DNA from: Oscillospiraceae bacterium | GTDB lineage: Bacteria; Bacillota; Clostridia; Oscillospirales; Oscillospiraceae | NCBI GenBank assembly: GCA_021770845.1 | Contig: JAETQF010000010.1 | Location: 23,667-87,666, forward strand | Reading direction: 5' to 3' | Length of the DNA stretch: 64,000 nucleotides | Shown here: positions 26,658-34,666 of the stretch, in pieces | Numbering within the stretch: position 1 is the first letter of the stretch | How the letters are laid out: every line of letters starts with the position of its first letter | Position numbers and translations under genes: made by a program | Notes under the pieces: model-generated | Databases searched by the model: none | Told to the model about the DNA's origin: nothing | The model's input: the letters and a program-made list of their open reading frames with translations, nothing else

Positions 26658-26705
26658 AAAACGCCCCCTTTTCCGGATAGCTTTTCCGCAAAAGGGGGGT
26701 TTTAT
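26656..26705 (-). promoter_or_regulatory. Hairpin covering the tepA ribosome site
   Basis: In the mRNA sense, ATAAAACCCCCCTTTT is followed 17 bases later by AAAAGGGGGCGTTTTAT, whose last bases are part of the tepA ATG. The anti-ribosome-site arm pairs with AAAAGGGGG. It could be a translation switch or an intrinsic terminator for upstream transcription whose T run abuts the start codon. Confidence 0.7.
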
Positions 26706-26763
26706 TTATCGCAGCTTTCGTTATCGGGCCCCGCAGGATATGGCTGCCGCCTGGGCCGTCAGC

Positions 26764-26823
26764 GAGCTTAAAGCTCGCGGGTCTAAGACCCTTTTGCCTA
26801 CTTTTTCTCTCGAGAAAAAGCAG
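26764..26823 (-). repeat. Dispersed 3'-end palindrome, copy 1
   Basis: Just beyond the stop of the M18 peptidase gene. In gene sense it reads GCTTTTTCTCGAGAGAAAAAGTAGG, then CAAAA, a GGGTC-TTA-GACCC hairpin and a GAGCTTTAAGCTC palindrome. The first arm starts CTGC rather than CTAC, so one stem pair is broken. Shares its core with 30813-30904 and 41572-41674. Confidence 0.85.
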
Positions 26824-26824
26824 G

Positions 26825-28234
26825 TCAGCCCTCATATACCGCCTTGCAGGCGGCGTAAGTCATATAGCAGTCCAGCTTGGAGGTGACCTCAAAGGGGGAG
26901 TGCATACTCAGCACGGGCACGCCGGCGTCCAGGGTGTCGATGTTCCGATTGGCCATATAGCAGGCCACGGTGCCGCCGCCGCCCTTGTCGGTGGCGCCCA
27001 GCTCCGCCATCTGCCACAGCACGCCCCGGTCGTCCAGCAGGCGTCGGATATAGGCCACCGCCTCCGCCCCGGCGTCGGAGGCGCCGCCCTTGCCCCGGGA
27101 TCCGGTGTACTTGCACAGGCCCACGCCGTAGTTCACCCGGGCGGAGTTGTTCTTCTCGTACACCTCGGTGAAATTGGGGTCAAAGGCCGCCGTCACGTCG
27201 GTGGACAGGCAGAAGGACTTCTCCAGGCACACCCGCAGGGGCACCTTCTGGCTGGCGCACAGATCGCCGATGAAGGTCTCAAAGAAGGCGGACTGCATCC
27301 CGGAAACGCCCTCGGAGCCGATCTCCTCCTTGTCCGCCAGCACGCACACGGCGGTGCGCACCGGCACGCCCACCAGATCCAGCAGGGCCTTCAGCCCCGC
27401 GTAGCCGCACACCCGGTCGTCCTGCCCGTAGGCCCCGATGAGGGTGCGGTCGAAGCCGATGTCCACGGCGTTGAAGGCGGGGACGGCCTCGATCTCGGCG
27501 GAGATGAAGTCCGGCTCCCGGATGCCGTAGTGGTCGTACAGCAGCTTCATCACCGCCAGCTTCACCCGATCCTTGCCCTCGTCGTCCTTCAGGGGCCGGC
27601 TGCCCACCAGAATGTTCAGTGACTCGGCGGGGATGGCCTCCCCCAGGGGCTTTTTGGACTGCTCCGCCCCCAGGTGGGGCAGCAGATCGTCGATGGTAAA
27701 CAGGGGGTCGCCGGGGTGGGAGCCCACGGACACATGGACGATGGATCCATCCTTCATGGCCACCACCCCCCGCAGCTCCAGGGGGATGGTCACCCACTGG
27801 TACTTGCGGATCCCGCCGTAGTAGTGGGTTTTCAGGAAGGCCAGCTCGCTGTCCTCATACAGGGGGGTGGGCTTCAGATCCAGCCGGGGGCTGTCGATGT
27901 GGGAGGCGCTGATGGACACGCCCTGATCCAGCGGCGCGGAGCCCATGACGGCCAAGTTAATGGCCCGGCCCCGGTTCACCCGGTAGACCTTCATCCCCGG
28001 CTGGAGCTCCATGCCCCGCTCGAAGGGGACGAAGCCCGCGGCCTCGGCCAGCTCTACGGCGTAGTCCACGCAGTCCCGCTCGGTCTTGCCCTTGTCCAGG
28101 AAGGTCTTGTAGCCCTCGCAGTAGTCAAGGGCCGCCTGCTCGGTGGCCTCGTCCACCACGTCCCAGCCGTTTTTCTTCTGGTTCAGCAGCGCCTCCCGCA
28201 GCTGCTGCCCGGTTGTCTTTTCCTTTTCTTCCAT
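26825..28234 (-). CDS. M18 family aminopeptidase
   Basis: 469 residues. Dinuclear zinc exopeptidase removing N-terminal residues, probably acidic ones, from peptides in the cytosol. Metal ligands are visible in SASHIDSPRLDLKP (His and Asp), ADKEEIGSEG (Glu pair, one catalytic) and LSMHSPFEV (His). Length and the TDKGGGGTV segment fit the clostridial ApeA-like branch. The ribosome site AAGGAGG lies within the end of coaE, whose stop is 1 base upstream, implying coupled expression. Confidence 0.94.
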   Translation of the reverse strand: MEEKEKTTGQQLREALLNQKKNGWDVVDEATEQAALDYCEGYKTFLDKGKTERDCVDYAVELAEAAGFVPFERGMELQPGMKVYRVNRGRAINLAVMGSAPLDQGVSISASHIDSPRLDLKPTPLYEDSELAFLKTHYYGGIRKYQWVTIPLELRGVVAMKDGSIVHVSVGSHPGDPLFTIDDLLPHLGAEQSKKPLGEAIPAESLNILVGSRPLKDDEGKDRVKLAVMKLLYDHYGIREPDFISAEIEAVPAFNAVDIGFDRTLIGAYGQDDRVCGYAGLKALLDLVGVPVRTAVCVLADKEEIGSEGVSGMQSAFFETFIGDLCASQKVPLRVCLEKSFCLSTDVTAAFDPNFTEVYEKNNSARVNYGVGLCKYTGSRGKGGASDAGAEAVAYIRRLLDDRGVLWQMAELGATDKGGGGTVACYMANRNIDTLDAGVPVLSMHSPFEVTSKLDCYMTYAACKAVYEG

Positions 28235-28235
28235 G

Positions 28236-28841
28236 TTATGAATCCTCCTTGCAAAGAATTGACTGAAATAGTGCCCGGGCCCTGGCCTCCAGCGCCTCCT
28301 TGTCCCCGTCGTTGCGCAGGGTGTGGTCGCAGCGTTCCTCGAACCAGGAGCTGGGCTTCTGGGCCGCGATCCGCGCCCGGGCGTAGTCCTCGGAGATGCC
28401 CTCCCGGGCCATGATCCGGCCCACCCGCAGCTCCTCGGGGGCGGTGACCGCCACGGTGGTATCGCACAGCGCCCCCGCCCCGCTCTCCAGCAGGGCGATG
28501 GCGTCCAGGGCGATGGCGGGGCGGCCCTCCCCCGACCCCTGGGCGATGAGGCGGCGCAGCTCCGCCAGGATGTGCCGGTGGGTGATGGCGTTCAGATCCG
28601 CCAGCGCCTGGGCGTCCCCAAATACAATAGCACCAAGTTCCTTCCGGCGCAAGTCCCCAGTTTCCTCAAAAATGGATTCCCCGAACCGGGCCCGCAGCTC
28701 CTCCCGCAGGGGGGCGCTGGAGCGCAGCAGGTCGTGGTACACCGCGTCACAGTCCGCCACCGCCCCGCCCATGTCCCGGAGCACGTTGAGCACCGTGGTC
28801 TTGCCCGCCCCGGTGGGGCCGGTGATGCCGATGACGATCAT
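28236..28841 (-). CDS. coaE: Dephospho-CoA kinase
   Basis: 201 residues. Last step of coenzyme A synthesis, phosphorylating the 3' hydroxyl of dephospho-CoA. The P-loop IGITGPTGAGKTTVL is at the N-terminus, followed by the DCDAVYHDLL substrate motif and ITHRHILAEL. Length is standard. Its start overlaps the stop of the DUF4180 gene by four bases. Confidence 0.95.
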   Translation of the reverse strand: MIVIGITGPTGAGKTTVLNVLRDMGGAVADCDAVYHDLLRSSAPLREELRARFGESIFEETGDLRRKELGAIVFGDAQALADLNAITHRHILAELRRLIAQGSGEGRPAIALDAIALLESGAGALCDTTVAVTAPEELRVGRIMAREGISEDYARARIAAQKPSSWFEERCDHTLRNDGDKEALEARARALFQSILCKEDS

Positions 28842-29197
28842 GCCTGCGCCCGCCCCAGCCAGGCCAGGGCCGCCGCCTCGTCGGGCTGGAAGCAGATGTG
28901 GCGGCCCTCGTTGCTCTCCCGGATGAAGTCCCGGAGGGGCTTGCTGGTGTAGCCCGAGAAGTCCCCCACGACGGCCAGCTTCATCTGGTAGTTGACGAAT
29001 TTTTGCAGCACCTCCCCCGCCAGCCCGGTGGACAGGCGGAAGAAAGGCTCGTCGATCTGCTCCTTGTGGAGCACCATGGCGGAGCAGCCCGTCTCATAGC
29101 GCACCGTGGCCAGCAGATCCATGGCGGAGGGGCCGTCGGTGATGAGCACCCCCGGCTCCCGCACCATGGCAATTTGATTGTTTACCTCTATGTTCAT
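28838..29197 (-). CDS. DUF4180 domain protein
   Basis: 119 residues covering one DUF4180 domain (GVLITDGPSAMDLLATVRYE, then LSTGLAGEVLQKFVNYQMK). Function unknown in the literature known to me. The ATG at 29197 is chosen over a TTG 11 codons upstream because the family begins near MNIEV and the extra residues overlap the previous gene; the ribosome site AAAGGA is weakly spaced. Lies between tsaC and coaE in the same operon and overlaps coaE by four bases. Confidence 0.8.
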   Translation of the reverse strand: MNIEVNNQIAMVREPGVLITDGPSAMDLLATVRYETGCSAMVLHKEQIDEPFFRLSTGLAGEVLQKFVNYQMKLAVVGDFSGYTSKPLRDFIRESNEGRHICFQPDEAAALAWLGRAQA

Positions 29198-29216
29198 GTT
29201 GCGTCTTTGAATCCTT

Positions 29217-29852
29217 TCAAGTATTGTCAAGTTTTCCCGGCCCCAGCACAGCCTCCAGCTCCGCCCGGGCCAGCCCGCCCTGCCGCAGAATCCGGTAGGG
29301 CGTCACGGTGAGATCCAGGATGGTGGACTCCACCCCCACCGAGCAGGGCCCGCCGTCCAGTACAGCGTCGATCTTCCCGCCCAGCTGGGCCAGCACGTCG
29401 GCGGCGGACTTGGGGCTGGGCTGTCCCGACAGGTTGGCGGAGGGACAGGCCAGCGGCCTGCCCAGCGCCCGGATCACCGCCAGGGTGGCCGGGTGGTCGG
29501 GGCAGCGCACCCCCTGGGTAGCCCCCCCGGCGGGGACGATGGGGGGCAGGGTTCCCTTACCCCATAGAATCATGGTCAGCGGCCCGGGCCAGAAGGCCTC
29601 CGCCAGCTTGTAGGCGTCCGCCGGGATGTCCCGGCACACCCTCTCCACCATGGCCATGCCGTCCACCAGCACGTTCAGCGGCTTGGTCTCGGGGCGGCCC
29701 TTGGCGTCGTAGTTGGCCTGGACGGCCTTTTCCTGGGTGGCGTCGGCGGCCAGGCCGTACACCGTCTCGGTGGGCAGGGCCACCAGGCGGCCCTCCCGCA
29801 GGAGGGCGGCGGCGCTTTCAATCTCACCACTTGTCAGGCGCTGGGTGGTCAC
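29217..29852 (-). CDS. tsaC: L-threonylcarbamoyladenylate synthase
   Basis: 211 residues, YrdC/Sua5 domain only. Makes threonylcarbamoyl-AMP from threonine, bicarbonate and ATP for the t6A37 modification of ANN-decoding tRNAs. LPTETVYGLAADAT and KGRPETKPLNVLV form the active site, with PSANLSGQPSP completing the KxR..SxN signature. GTG start with GAGGGAAG upstream, overlapping the end of the small membrane protein gene by 29 bases. Too short for the extra Sua5 domain, so a TsaC-like single-domain form. Confidence 0.94.
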   Translation of the reverse strand: MTTQRLTSGEIESAAALLREGRLVALPTETVYGLAADATQEKAVQANYDAKGRPETKPLNVLVDGMAMVERVCRDIPADAYKLAEAFWPGPLTMILWGKGTLPPIVPAGGATQGVRCPDHPATLAVIRALGRPLACPSANLSGQPSPKSAADVLAQLGGKIDAVLDGGPCSVGVESTILDLTVTPYRILRQGGLARAELEAVLGPGKLDNT

Positions 29853-30129
29853 GGTTCTTCCCTCGCTTTCTGAGTTTGATGGTGGAGCTGATGGCCGCCG
29901 CCAGCATGAGGAGGAGCGGAAACACCGTCAACAGCGCAAGCACCCCTGCTACCCAGGCGTCCTCGGCCGCATAAGGGTTTTCCTCCACGCCCCATTCCAT
30001 GATATACCGTGTCCTGTCGATCCATAAATATATGAAGATCCCTTCCAAAAGCGTAAGCAACGCCGCGATCAGCCAGCAAAAAGCGCAGCCGATCACGCCA
30101 AACGCCCTTTTCATCCTTTTCCTATCCAT
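29824..30129 (-). CDS. Small two-helix membrane protein
   Basis: 101 residues with two predicted membrane helices (about 8-36, GVIGCAFCWLIAALLTLLEG, and about 59-81, AGVLALLTVFPLLLMLAAA), separated by an acidic loop, and a basic C-terminus (KLRKRGKNR). No family recognised. Its ATG directly follows the stop of the HAD gene and its end overlaps tsaC, so it is translated as part of this operon. Confidence 0.7.
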   Translation of the reverse strand: MDRKRMKRAFGVIGCAFCWLIAALLTLLEGIFIYLWIDRTRYIMEWGVEENPYAAEDAWVAGVLALLTVFPLLLMLAAAISSTIKLRKRGKNRDHPAPDKW

Positions 30130-30777
30130 TTATTCTTCCATCAGCGCCAGCATTTGCTCCGGCTTGCCGATCACATGATCCGCCCCGGCCCCCTCCAGCT
30201 CCCGCCGATCCCGGAAGCCCCACAGCACGCCCGCCACCGCCAGACCGCCGTTTTTGCCGGTGAGCACGTCCACGTCGCTGTCCCCCACAAAGAGGGTGGT
30301 CTCCGGCTTCGCCCCCAGCCGCTCCATGAGGGCGCACAGCAGGGTGGGATCCGGCTTCACCGGCGCGTCGGGCAGGGCCCCCTGCACCGCGTCAAATATT
30401 CCCGGGAAATAGTGCTCCACCACCGGCCCCGCCAGGGCGTGGGCCTTGTTGGACAGCACCGCCAGCCGCACCCCCTGCCCCTTCAGCGCCGCCAAAAGCT
30501 CCGGTATGCCGGGGTAGGGGGCGGTCTTGTCCTCCTTGTGGGCGTCGTACCAGGCGGAGAATTCCGCCAGCACCTGGGCCAGCGTCTCCCCGTCCGTCCC
30601 GGCGGGGGCGAACCGCTCCACCAGCTTGGGGATGCCGTTTCCCACCATATGCTTGAACTCGTCCACCGTGTGGACGGGCCAGCCATGGGCCCGGCAGATG
30701 TGGTTGCCCGCGTCCGCCAGGTCGTCGATGGTGTTCAGCAGGGTGCCATCCAAATCAAAGATAACATGAGTATACAT
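30130..30777 (-). CDS. HAD-family phosphatase (phosphoglycolate phosphatase-like)
   Basis: 215 residues. Haloacid-dehalogenase fold with the nucleophile motif FDLDGTLLNT, motif II VLSNKAH, a lysine in VKPDPT and motif IV GDSDVDVLTG. A helical cap sits between motifs I and II, as in Gph. Substrate is probably a small phosphorylated metabolite; phosphoglycolate from repaired DNA ends is the usual guess and is not proven here. Confidence 0.88.
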   Translation of the reverse strand: MYTHVIFDLDGTLLNTIDDLADAGNHICRAHGWPVHTVDEFKHMVGNGIPKLVERFAPAGTDGETLAQVLAEFSAWYDAHKEDKTAPYPGIPELLAALKGQGVRLAVLSNKAHALAGPVVEHYFPGIFDAVQGALPDAPVKPDPTLLCALMERLGAKPETTLFVGDSDVDVLTGKNGGLAVAGVLWGFRDRRELEGAGADHVIGKPEQMLALMEE

Positions 30778-30812
30778 AATCTTAAAATGCTCTTTTCATT
30801 TTGCAGTGTGTC

Positions 30813-30904
30813 CCGTTACCGACGCAAAACCCAACGGTTTCAGACACTTTGGTAACGGCTTCAAGCTCTTTTTGCCTACTTTTTCTCTCGAGAAAAAGTA
30901 GGTT
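30813..30904 (-). repeat. Dispersed 3'-end palindrome, copy 2 (inside prfA end)
   Basis: CCTACTTTTTC..GAAAAAGTAGG (30875-30902) encodes the last residues of PrfA, and its TAG is the prfA stop codon. Beyond it come TTGAAGCCGTTACC and TTTTGCGTCGGTAACGG, whose CCGTTACC and GGTAACGG ends form a second, outer stem (30813-30858). This second part is shared with copy 3. Confidence 0.85.
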
Positions 30905-31952
30905 CCGCCATCTGCCGTGCCTGATGGTCGGCCACCAGCGCGTCGATGATCTCGTCCAGGTCGCCGTCCATCACGGCGTCCAGCTTGTACAGCGTCAGCC
31001 CCACCCGGTGGTCGGTAAGCCGCCCCTGGGGGAAGTTGTAGGTGCGGATCCGCTCGTTGCGCATCCCGCTGCCCACCTGGCTGCGGCGGTTCTCGCCGTA
31101 CTCCGACTCAATGCGCTCCTGCTCCCGGTCGTAGAGGATGGAGGCCAGCAGCCGCATGGCCTTTTCCCGGTTCTGGAACTGGGATCGCTCCTGCTGGCAC
31201 TCCACCACCGTCCCCGTGGGTTTATGGATGAGCCGCACGGCGGAGGAGGTCTTGTTGATGTGCTGTCCCCCCGCCCCGGAGGAGCGGAACACCTGCATCT
31301 CCACGTCGGCGGGGTTGATCTCCACGTCCACCGTCTCCATCTCCGGCAGCACCGCCACCGTCACCGTGGACGTGTGCACCCGGCCGCCGGATTCCGTCTC
31401 CGGCACCCGCTGCACCCGGTGGACGCCGCTCTCAAACTTCAGCCTTGACCAGGCCCCGTCCCCCTCGATGGTGAACGAGATCTCCTTCACGCCCCCCAGC
31501 TCCGTCTCGCTGGCGGAGTTGATCTCCACCCGCCAGCCCCGCTTTTCCGCGTACATGGTGTACATCCGGGTGAGGGAGTGGGCGAACAGGGCGGACTCCT
31601 CCCCCCCCACGCCCGCCCGGATCTCCAGGATCACGTTCTTGCCGTCGTTGGGGTCGCGGGGCAGGAGGAGCACCTTGATCTCATGCTCCAGCCGCTCTAT
31701 CTCCTCTTTGGCCTGGGCGATCTCCTGCTGGGCCAGCTCCTTCATCTCCGGGTCGCCCAAAAGGGCCTCCGCCTCCGTCAGATCGCTTTGGGCGCGGCAC
31801 AGCGCCCGGTAGGCCGTCACCAGCGGCTCCAGCTCCTTCTGCTCCCGGTTGAGCCGGGACACCAGCTCGGGGTCGCTGTAAGTCTCGTTGGCGGCCAGCC
31901 GGGCCTCCAGCTCCGCGTAGCGCAGCTCGATATTTTTCAGGTTATCTGTCAT
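30876..31952 (-). CDS. prfA: Peptide chain release factor 1
   Basis: 358 residues. Recognises UAA and UAG stop codons and triggers peptide release. The catalytic GGQ loop is in RSSGAGGQHINKTSSAVRL, and the stop-codon-reading region lies in the central domain before it. The C-terminus EPTFSREKK is not family-like and is encoded by a dispersed palindrome that also supplies the TAG stop, so the ancestral end has been replaced. Normal length otherwise. Confidence 0.96.
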   Translation of the reverse strand: MTDNLKNIELRYAELEARLAANETYSDPELVSRLNREQKELEPLVTAYRALCRAQSDLTEAEALLGDPEMKELAQQEIAQAKEEIERLEHEIKVLLLPRDPNDGKNVILEIRAGVGGEESALFAHSLTRMYTMYAEKRGWRVEINSASETELGGVKEISFTIEGDGAWSRLKFESGVHRVQRVPETESGGRVHTSTVTVAVLPEMETVDVEINPADVEMQVFRSSGAGGQHINKTSSAVRLIHKPTGTVVECQQERSQFQNREKAMRLLASILYDREQERIESEYGENRRSQVGSGMRNERIRTYNFPQGRLTDHRVGLTLYKLDAVMDGDLDEIIDALVADHQARQMAEPTFSREKK

Positions 31953-31970
31953 GGCTCCACCTAACTTCGT

Positions 31971-32624
31971 TTATCGGTCAAACAAAAACGACTTCACCAG
32001 CGCCAGCGGCTCTCGGAAAAACATCTGCACCCGGGAGGGGGCGTGGCTCACCGGCGCGGCCAGGGTGGAAATATACTGGTCGCCGTACACCTCGTCCCGC
32101 AAAATGCCGGTGCGCACCCGATCCCACAGCATCTCGATCCGGGCCAGATGGAACCCGCTGGACACCAGCAGCACATCATCGGTCAGATCCCACCCCTCCC
32201 GCTCCATGAGGGCGAAGGTGTTGTTGATATTCTGCCAGGTGTTCCGGGACTGATCCTCCATCCAGATCCGCTCCCCGTCCACCCCATGATCGGTGAGGTA
32301 GTCGTACATGGCCTGGGCCTCCGACATATGCTCGTCGTCCCCCTTGCCGCCGGTCACCACGATCCGGATATCCGGGTGATCCTCCAGATAGTCCAGCGCC
32401 GTGTCCAGCCGATCCCGGAGGAGGATGGACGGCCCGTCCCGGCGCACCTGACAGCCGAAAATCACCATGACCTGGGGGTCGCCCGCCATCCTGTCCCGGC
32501 TGTGCAGGCCGATATACACCTCCAGCGCCCCGAAGGCCAGCAAGCCGAGGATCACCAGCACCAACAGGGCGGTCAGCCACCTCCGGCCCCGGCTCCTGCC
32601 CCGATAACTGGCATACTCTTTCAT
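31971..32624 (-). CDS. YdcF/SanA-family (DUF218) membrane protein
   Basis: 217 residues. One N-terminal membrane helix (LTALLVLVILGLLAFGAL) anchors an outer DUF218 domain with VMVIFGCQV, VTGGKGDDEHMSEAQAMYDYL and SRNTWQNINNT, the conserved strings of the family. Members are linked to envelope integrity and vancomycin sensitivity in other bacteria; exact reaction unknown. It lies 4 bases after the ABC-F gene and 18 bases before prfA. Confidence 0.88.
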   Translation of the reverse strand: MKEYASYRGRSRGRRWLTALLVLVILGLLAFGALEVYIGLHSRDRMAGDPQVMVIFGCQVRRDGPSILLRDRLDTALDYLEDHPDIRIVVTGGKGDDEHMSEAQAMYDYLTDHGVDGERIWMEDQSRNTWQNINNTFALMEREGWDLTDDVLLVSSGFHLARIEMLWDRVRTGILRDEVYGDQYISTLAAPVSHAPSRVQMFFREPLALVKSFLFDR

Positions 32625-32628
32625 CTTC

Positions 32629-34533
32629 TTACGACCCCCTTGCGTCCTCTAATTCCGCCGCCAGCCGCTCCCACTCCCCGTAGAGATGGGCCAGCTCGTC
32701 CTCCAGCCGCTCCCGCTCCGCATACACGTCCTGGAGCTTCAAATAGTCCGACGCGGCCTCCTCCGCCTCCTGGGCCAGCTCGTCCAAACGCACCTCCGCC
32801 TTTTCCACCGCCCGCTCGGCGGCCCGCACCTGCTTTTCCAGCTCCTTGGTGCCGCCGGGGCGGCGGGGCTTGTCCTCTTTGGGCTTTTCCGGCTCGGGGG
32901 CGGTTTTCGCGTTTTTGAGCTGCTCCTGCCGCTCCCGGAAGGCCCGGAACTCGCCATAGGTGCCGTGGAAGTCGGTGATCTGCCCGTTTTCCAGCATCCA
33001 CACCCGGGTGGCGAACTTCTCGATAAAGTAGCGGTCGTGGGAGACGAACAGCAGATTGCCGCCGTACTCCTCCACCGCCTCCTCGATCCACTCCCGGGAG
33101 TCGATGTCCAGGTGGTTGGTGGGCTCGTCCAGAATCAGCAGGTTGATCCGGCTGTCCATCAGCATACACAGGCGAAGCCGGGACTGCTCCCCGCCGGACA
33201 GGGCGGACACCTGCTTGAACACGTCCTCCCCCCGGAATTTGAAGGCCGCCAGCCGATCCCGGGCCTCCTGGGTGGAGCAGTTCTGGGCGTAGAGCATGGT
33301 GTCCACCAGGTTGCGGTCGGGCCGGTCGAAGTGGATGATCTGGGGCAGGTAGCCGATCCGGATGGACGGCCCCAGGTAGATGGAGCCGGAGTCCGGGGCC
33401 TCCTCCCCCATGATGAGCCTGATGAAGGTGGACTTACCGGTGCCGTTGTCGCCCAGCAGGGCGATCCGCTCGCCCCCCGCCACCTCCAGGTTGATGTGGT
33501 CAAACAGGGTGCGCTCCCCGAAGGACTTCTTCAGCTCCGTCACCACCAGGGCCTCGTCCCCGTGGAACTCCCGCTCGCCGAAGCGGGTGGCCAGCTTTTT
33601 CTCCTTGGTGGGCTTGTCCGTGGTGCGCATCCGCTCGATCCGCCGCTCCATGTTGATGGCCCGGCGGTACTGCTTGTCGTTGCCCTTGAAGGCCCACATA
33701 CGCATCTGCTCCGCCGCGGCCTCCAGCTGGGCGATCTTGGCCTGCTCCTTCTCGTACTGCTTCAGCCGCTCCTGATAACGGCGCTCCTTCTCCTCCACGT
33801 AAAAGGAGTAGTTGCCGGAATAGAGCTCCGCCCTGCCGTCCTGGATCTCCGCCACCCGCTTCACTACCTTGTCCAAAAACCAGCGGTCGTGGGAGATGGC
33901 CAGCACCGTGCCCTTGAACCGCTCCAGGTAGCTCTCCAGCCACTCGGTGGCGTTGAGATCCAGGTGGTTGGTGGGCTCGTCCAGCAGGAGGATGTCGGTG
34001 TCCTCCAAAATCAGGCGGGCCAGGTTGATCCGGGTCTTTTCCCCGCCGGACAGGGCGTCAAAGGGGCGGGAGCGCATCCCGTCCCCAATGCCCAGGCCGT
34101 TGCAGACCTTATTGAGCCGGGTCTCGGCGTCATAGCCGCCCCCGGCCTCGAAGGCGGCGGTGAGCTTGTCGTACCGGGCCAGCACCCCGGGGTCGTCCCC
34201 GTCGGCCATTTTCGCGGCCAGCTCCGCCAGCTCCGCCTCCATGGCGTGGAGGGGGGCGAAGGCGGTGTCCAGCACGTCCCGGACGGTGTAGCCCTCGGGA
34301 TACACCGGGATCTGGGAGATGAGCCCCAGCCGCTTGCCCGGGGCGATGGACACCGTGCCCTCGTCCGGATCCACCTGGCCGGTCATCATGCGGAAGATGG
34401 TGGTCTTGCCCGCGCCGTTCCGGCCCAGCAGGCCCACCCGCTCCCCCTGGTCGATCTGGAGGGAGAAGCCGTCCAGTATCCGTTTGCCGACCTCGAACTC
34501 CTTGACGAGGCCGGTCAGCTGTATGTCAATCAT
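32629..34533 (-). CDS. ABC-F family ATPase
   Basis: 634 residues with two ATPase domains and no membrane segments. Walker A motifs are LLGRNGAGKTT and LLGDNGTGKST, signatures LSGGEKTRINLARL and LSGGEQSRLRLCML, Walker B with LLLDEPTNHLD and LILDEPTNHLD. A linker of about 80 residues separates the domains, and a C-terminal charged coiled coil (about 545-634) resembles Uup/YdiF. ABC-F proteins act on the ribosome; the coiled coil points to a housekeeping Uup/YdiF-like factor rather than a dedicated resistance protein, though this is not certain. Confidence 0.93.
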   Translation of the reverse strand: MIDIQLTGLVKEFEVGKRILDGFSLQIDQGERVGLLGRNGAGKTTIFRMMTGQVDPDEGTVSIAPGKRLGLISQIPVYPEGYTVRDVLDTAFAPLHAMEAELAELAAKMADGDDPGVLARYDKLTAAFEAGGGYDAETRLNKVCNGLGIGDGMRSRPFDALSGGEKTRINLARLILEDTDILLLDEPTNHLDLNATEWLESYLERFKGTVLAISHDRWFLDKVVKRVAEIQDGRAELYSGNYSFYVEEKERRYQERLKQYEKEQAKIAQLEAAAEQMRMWAFKGNDKQYRRAINMERRIERMRTTDKPTKEKKLATRFGEREFHGDEALVVTELKKSFGERTLFDHINLEVAGGERIALLGDNGTGKSTFIRLIMGEEAPDSGSIYLGPSIRIGYLPQIIHFDRPDRNLVDTMLYAQNCSTQEARDRLAAFKFRGEDVFKQVSALSGGEQSRLRLCMLMDSRINLLILDEPTNHLDIDSREWIEEAVEEYGGNLLFVSHDRYFIEKFATRVWMLENGQITDFHGTYGEFRAFRERQEQLKNAKTAPEPEKPKEDKPRRPGGTKELEKQVRAAERAVEKAEVRLDELAQEAEEAASDYLKLQDVYAERERLEDELAHLYGEWERLAAELEDARGS

Positions 34534-34555
34534 GGGTTATTTTTTACTCCTCATT

Positions 34556-34656
34556 TCGTCGGAGCAAGCTCCATATCCCTCGCTTCCGCCTACGGCGAAA
34601 GCTCGCTCATTTCGCTGCTCCTCCTCTCCCCATCGAACCCGCTGCGCTGGGCTTCG
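34556..34656. repeat. Cluster of three hairpins after murF
   Basis: The murF-ABC-F gap holds GGAGC-AA-GCTCC, GCTT(c)CGCC-TAC-GGCG(a)AAGC, and a longer interrupted pair CCCC(a)TCGAA..TTCGA(c)GGGG. Imperfect stems and no T run; they may slow read-through or stabilise the murF mRNA end. Confidence 0.55.
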
Positions 34657-34666
34657 ACGGGGCCCC

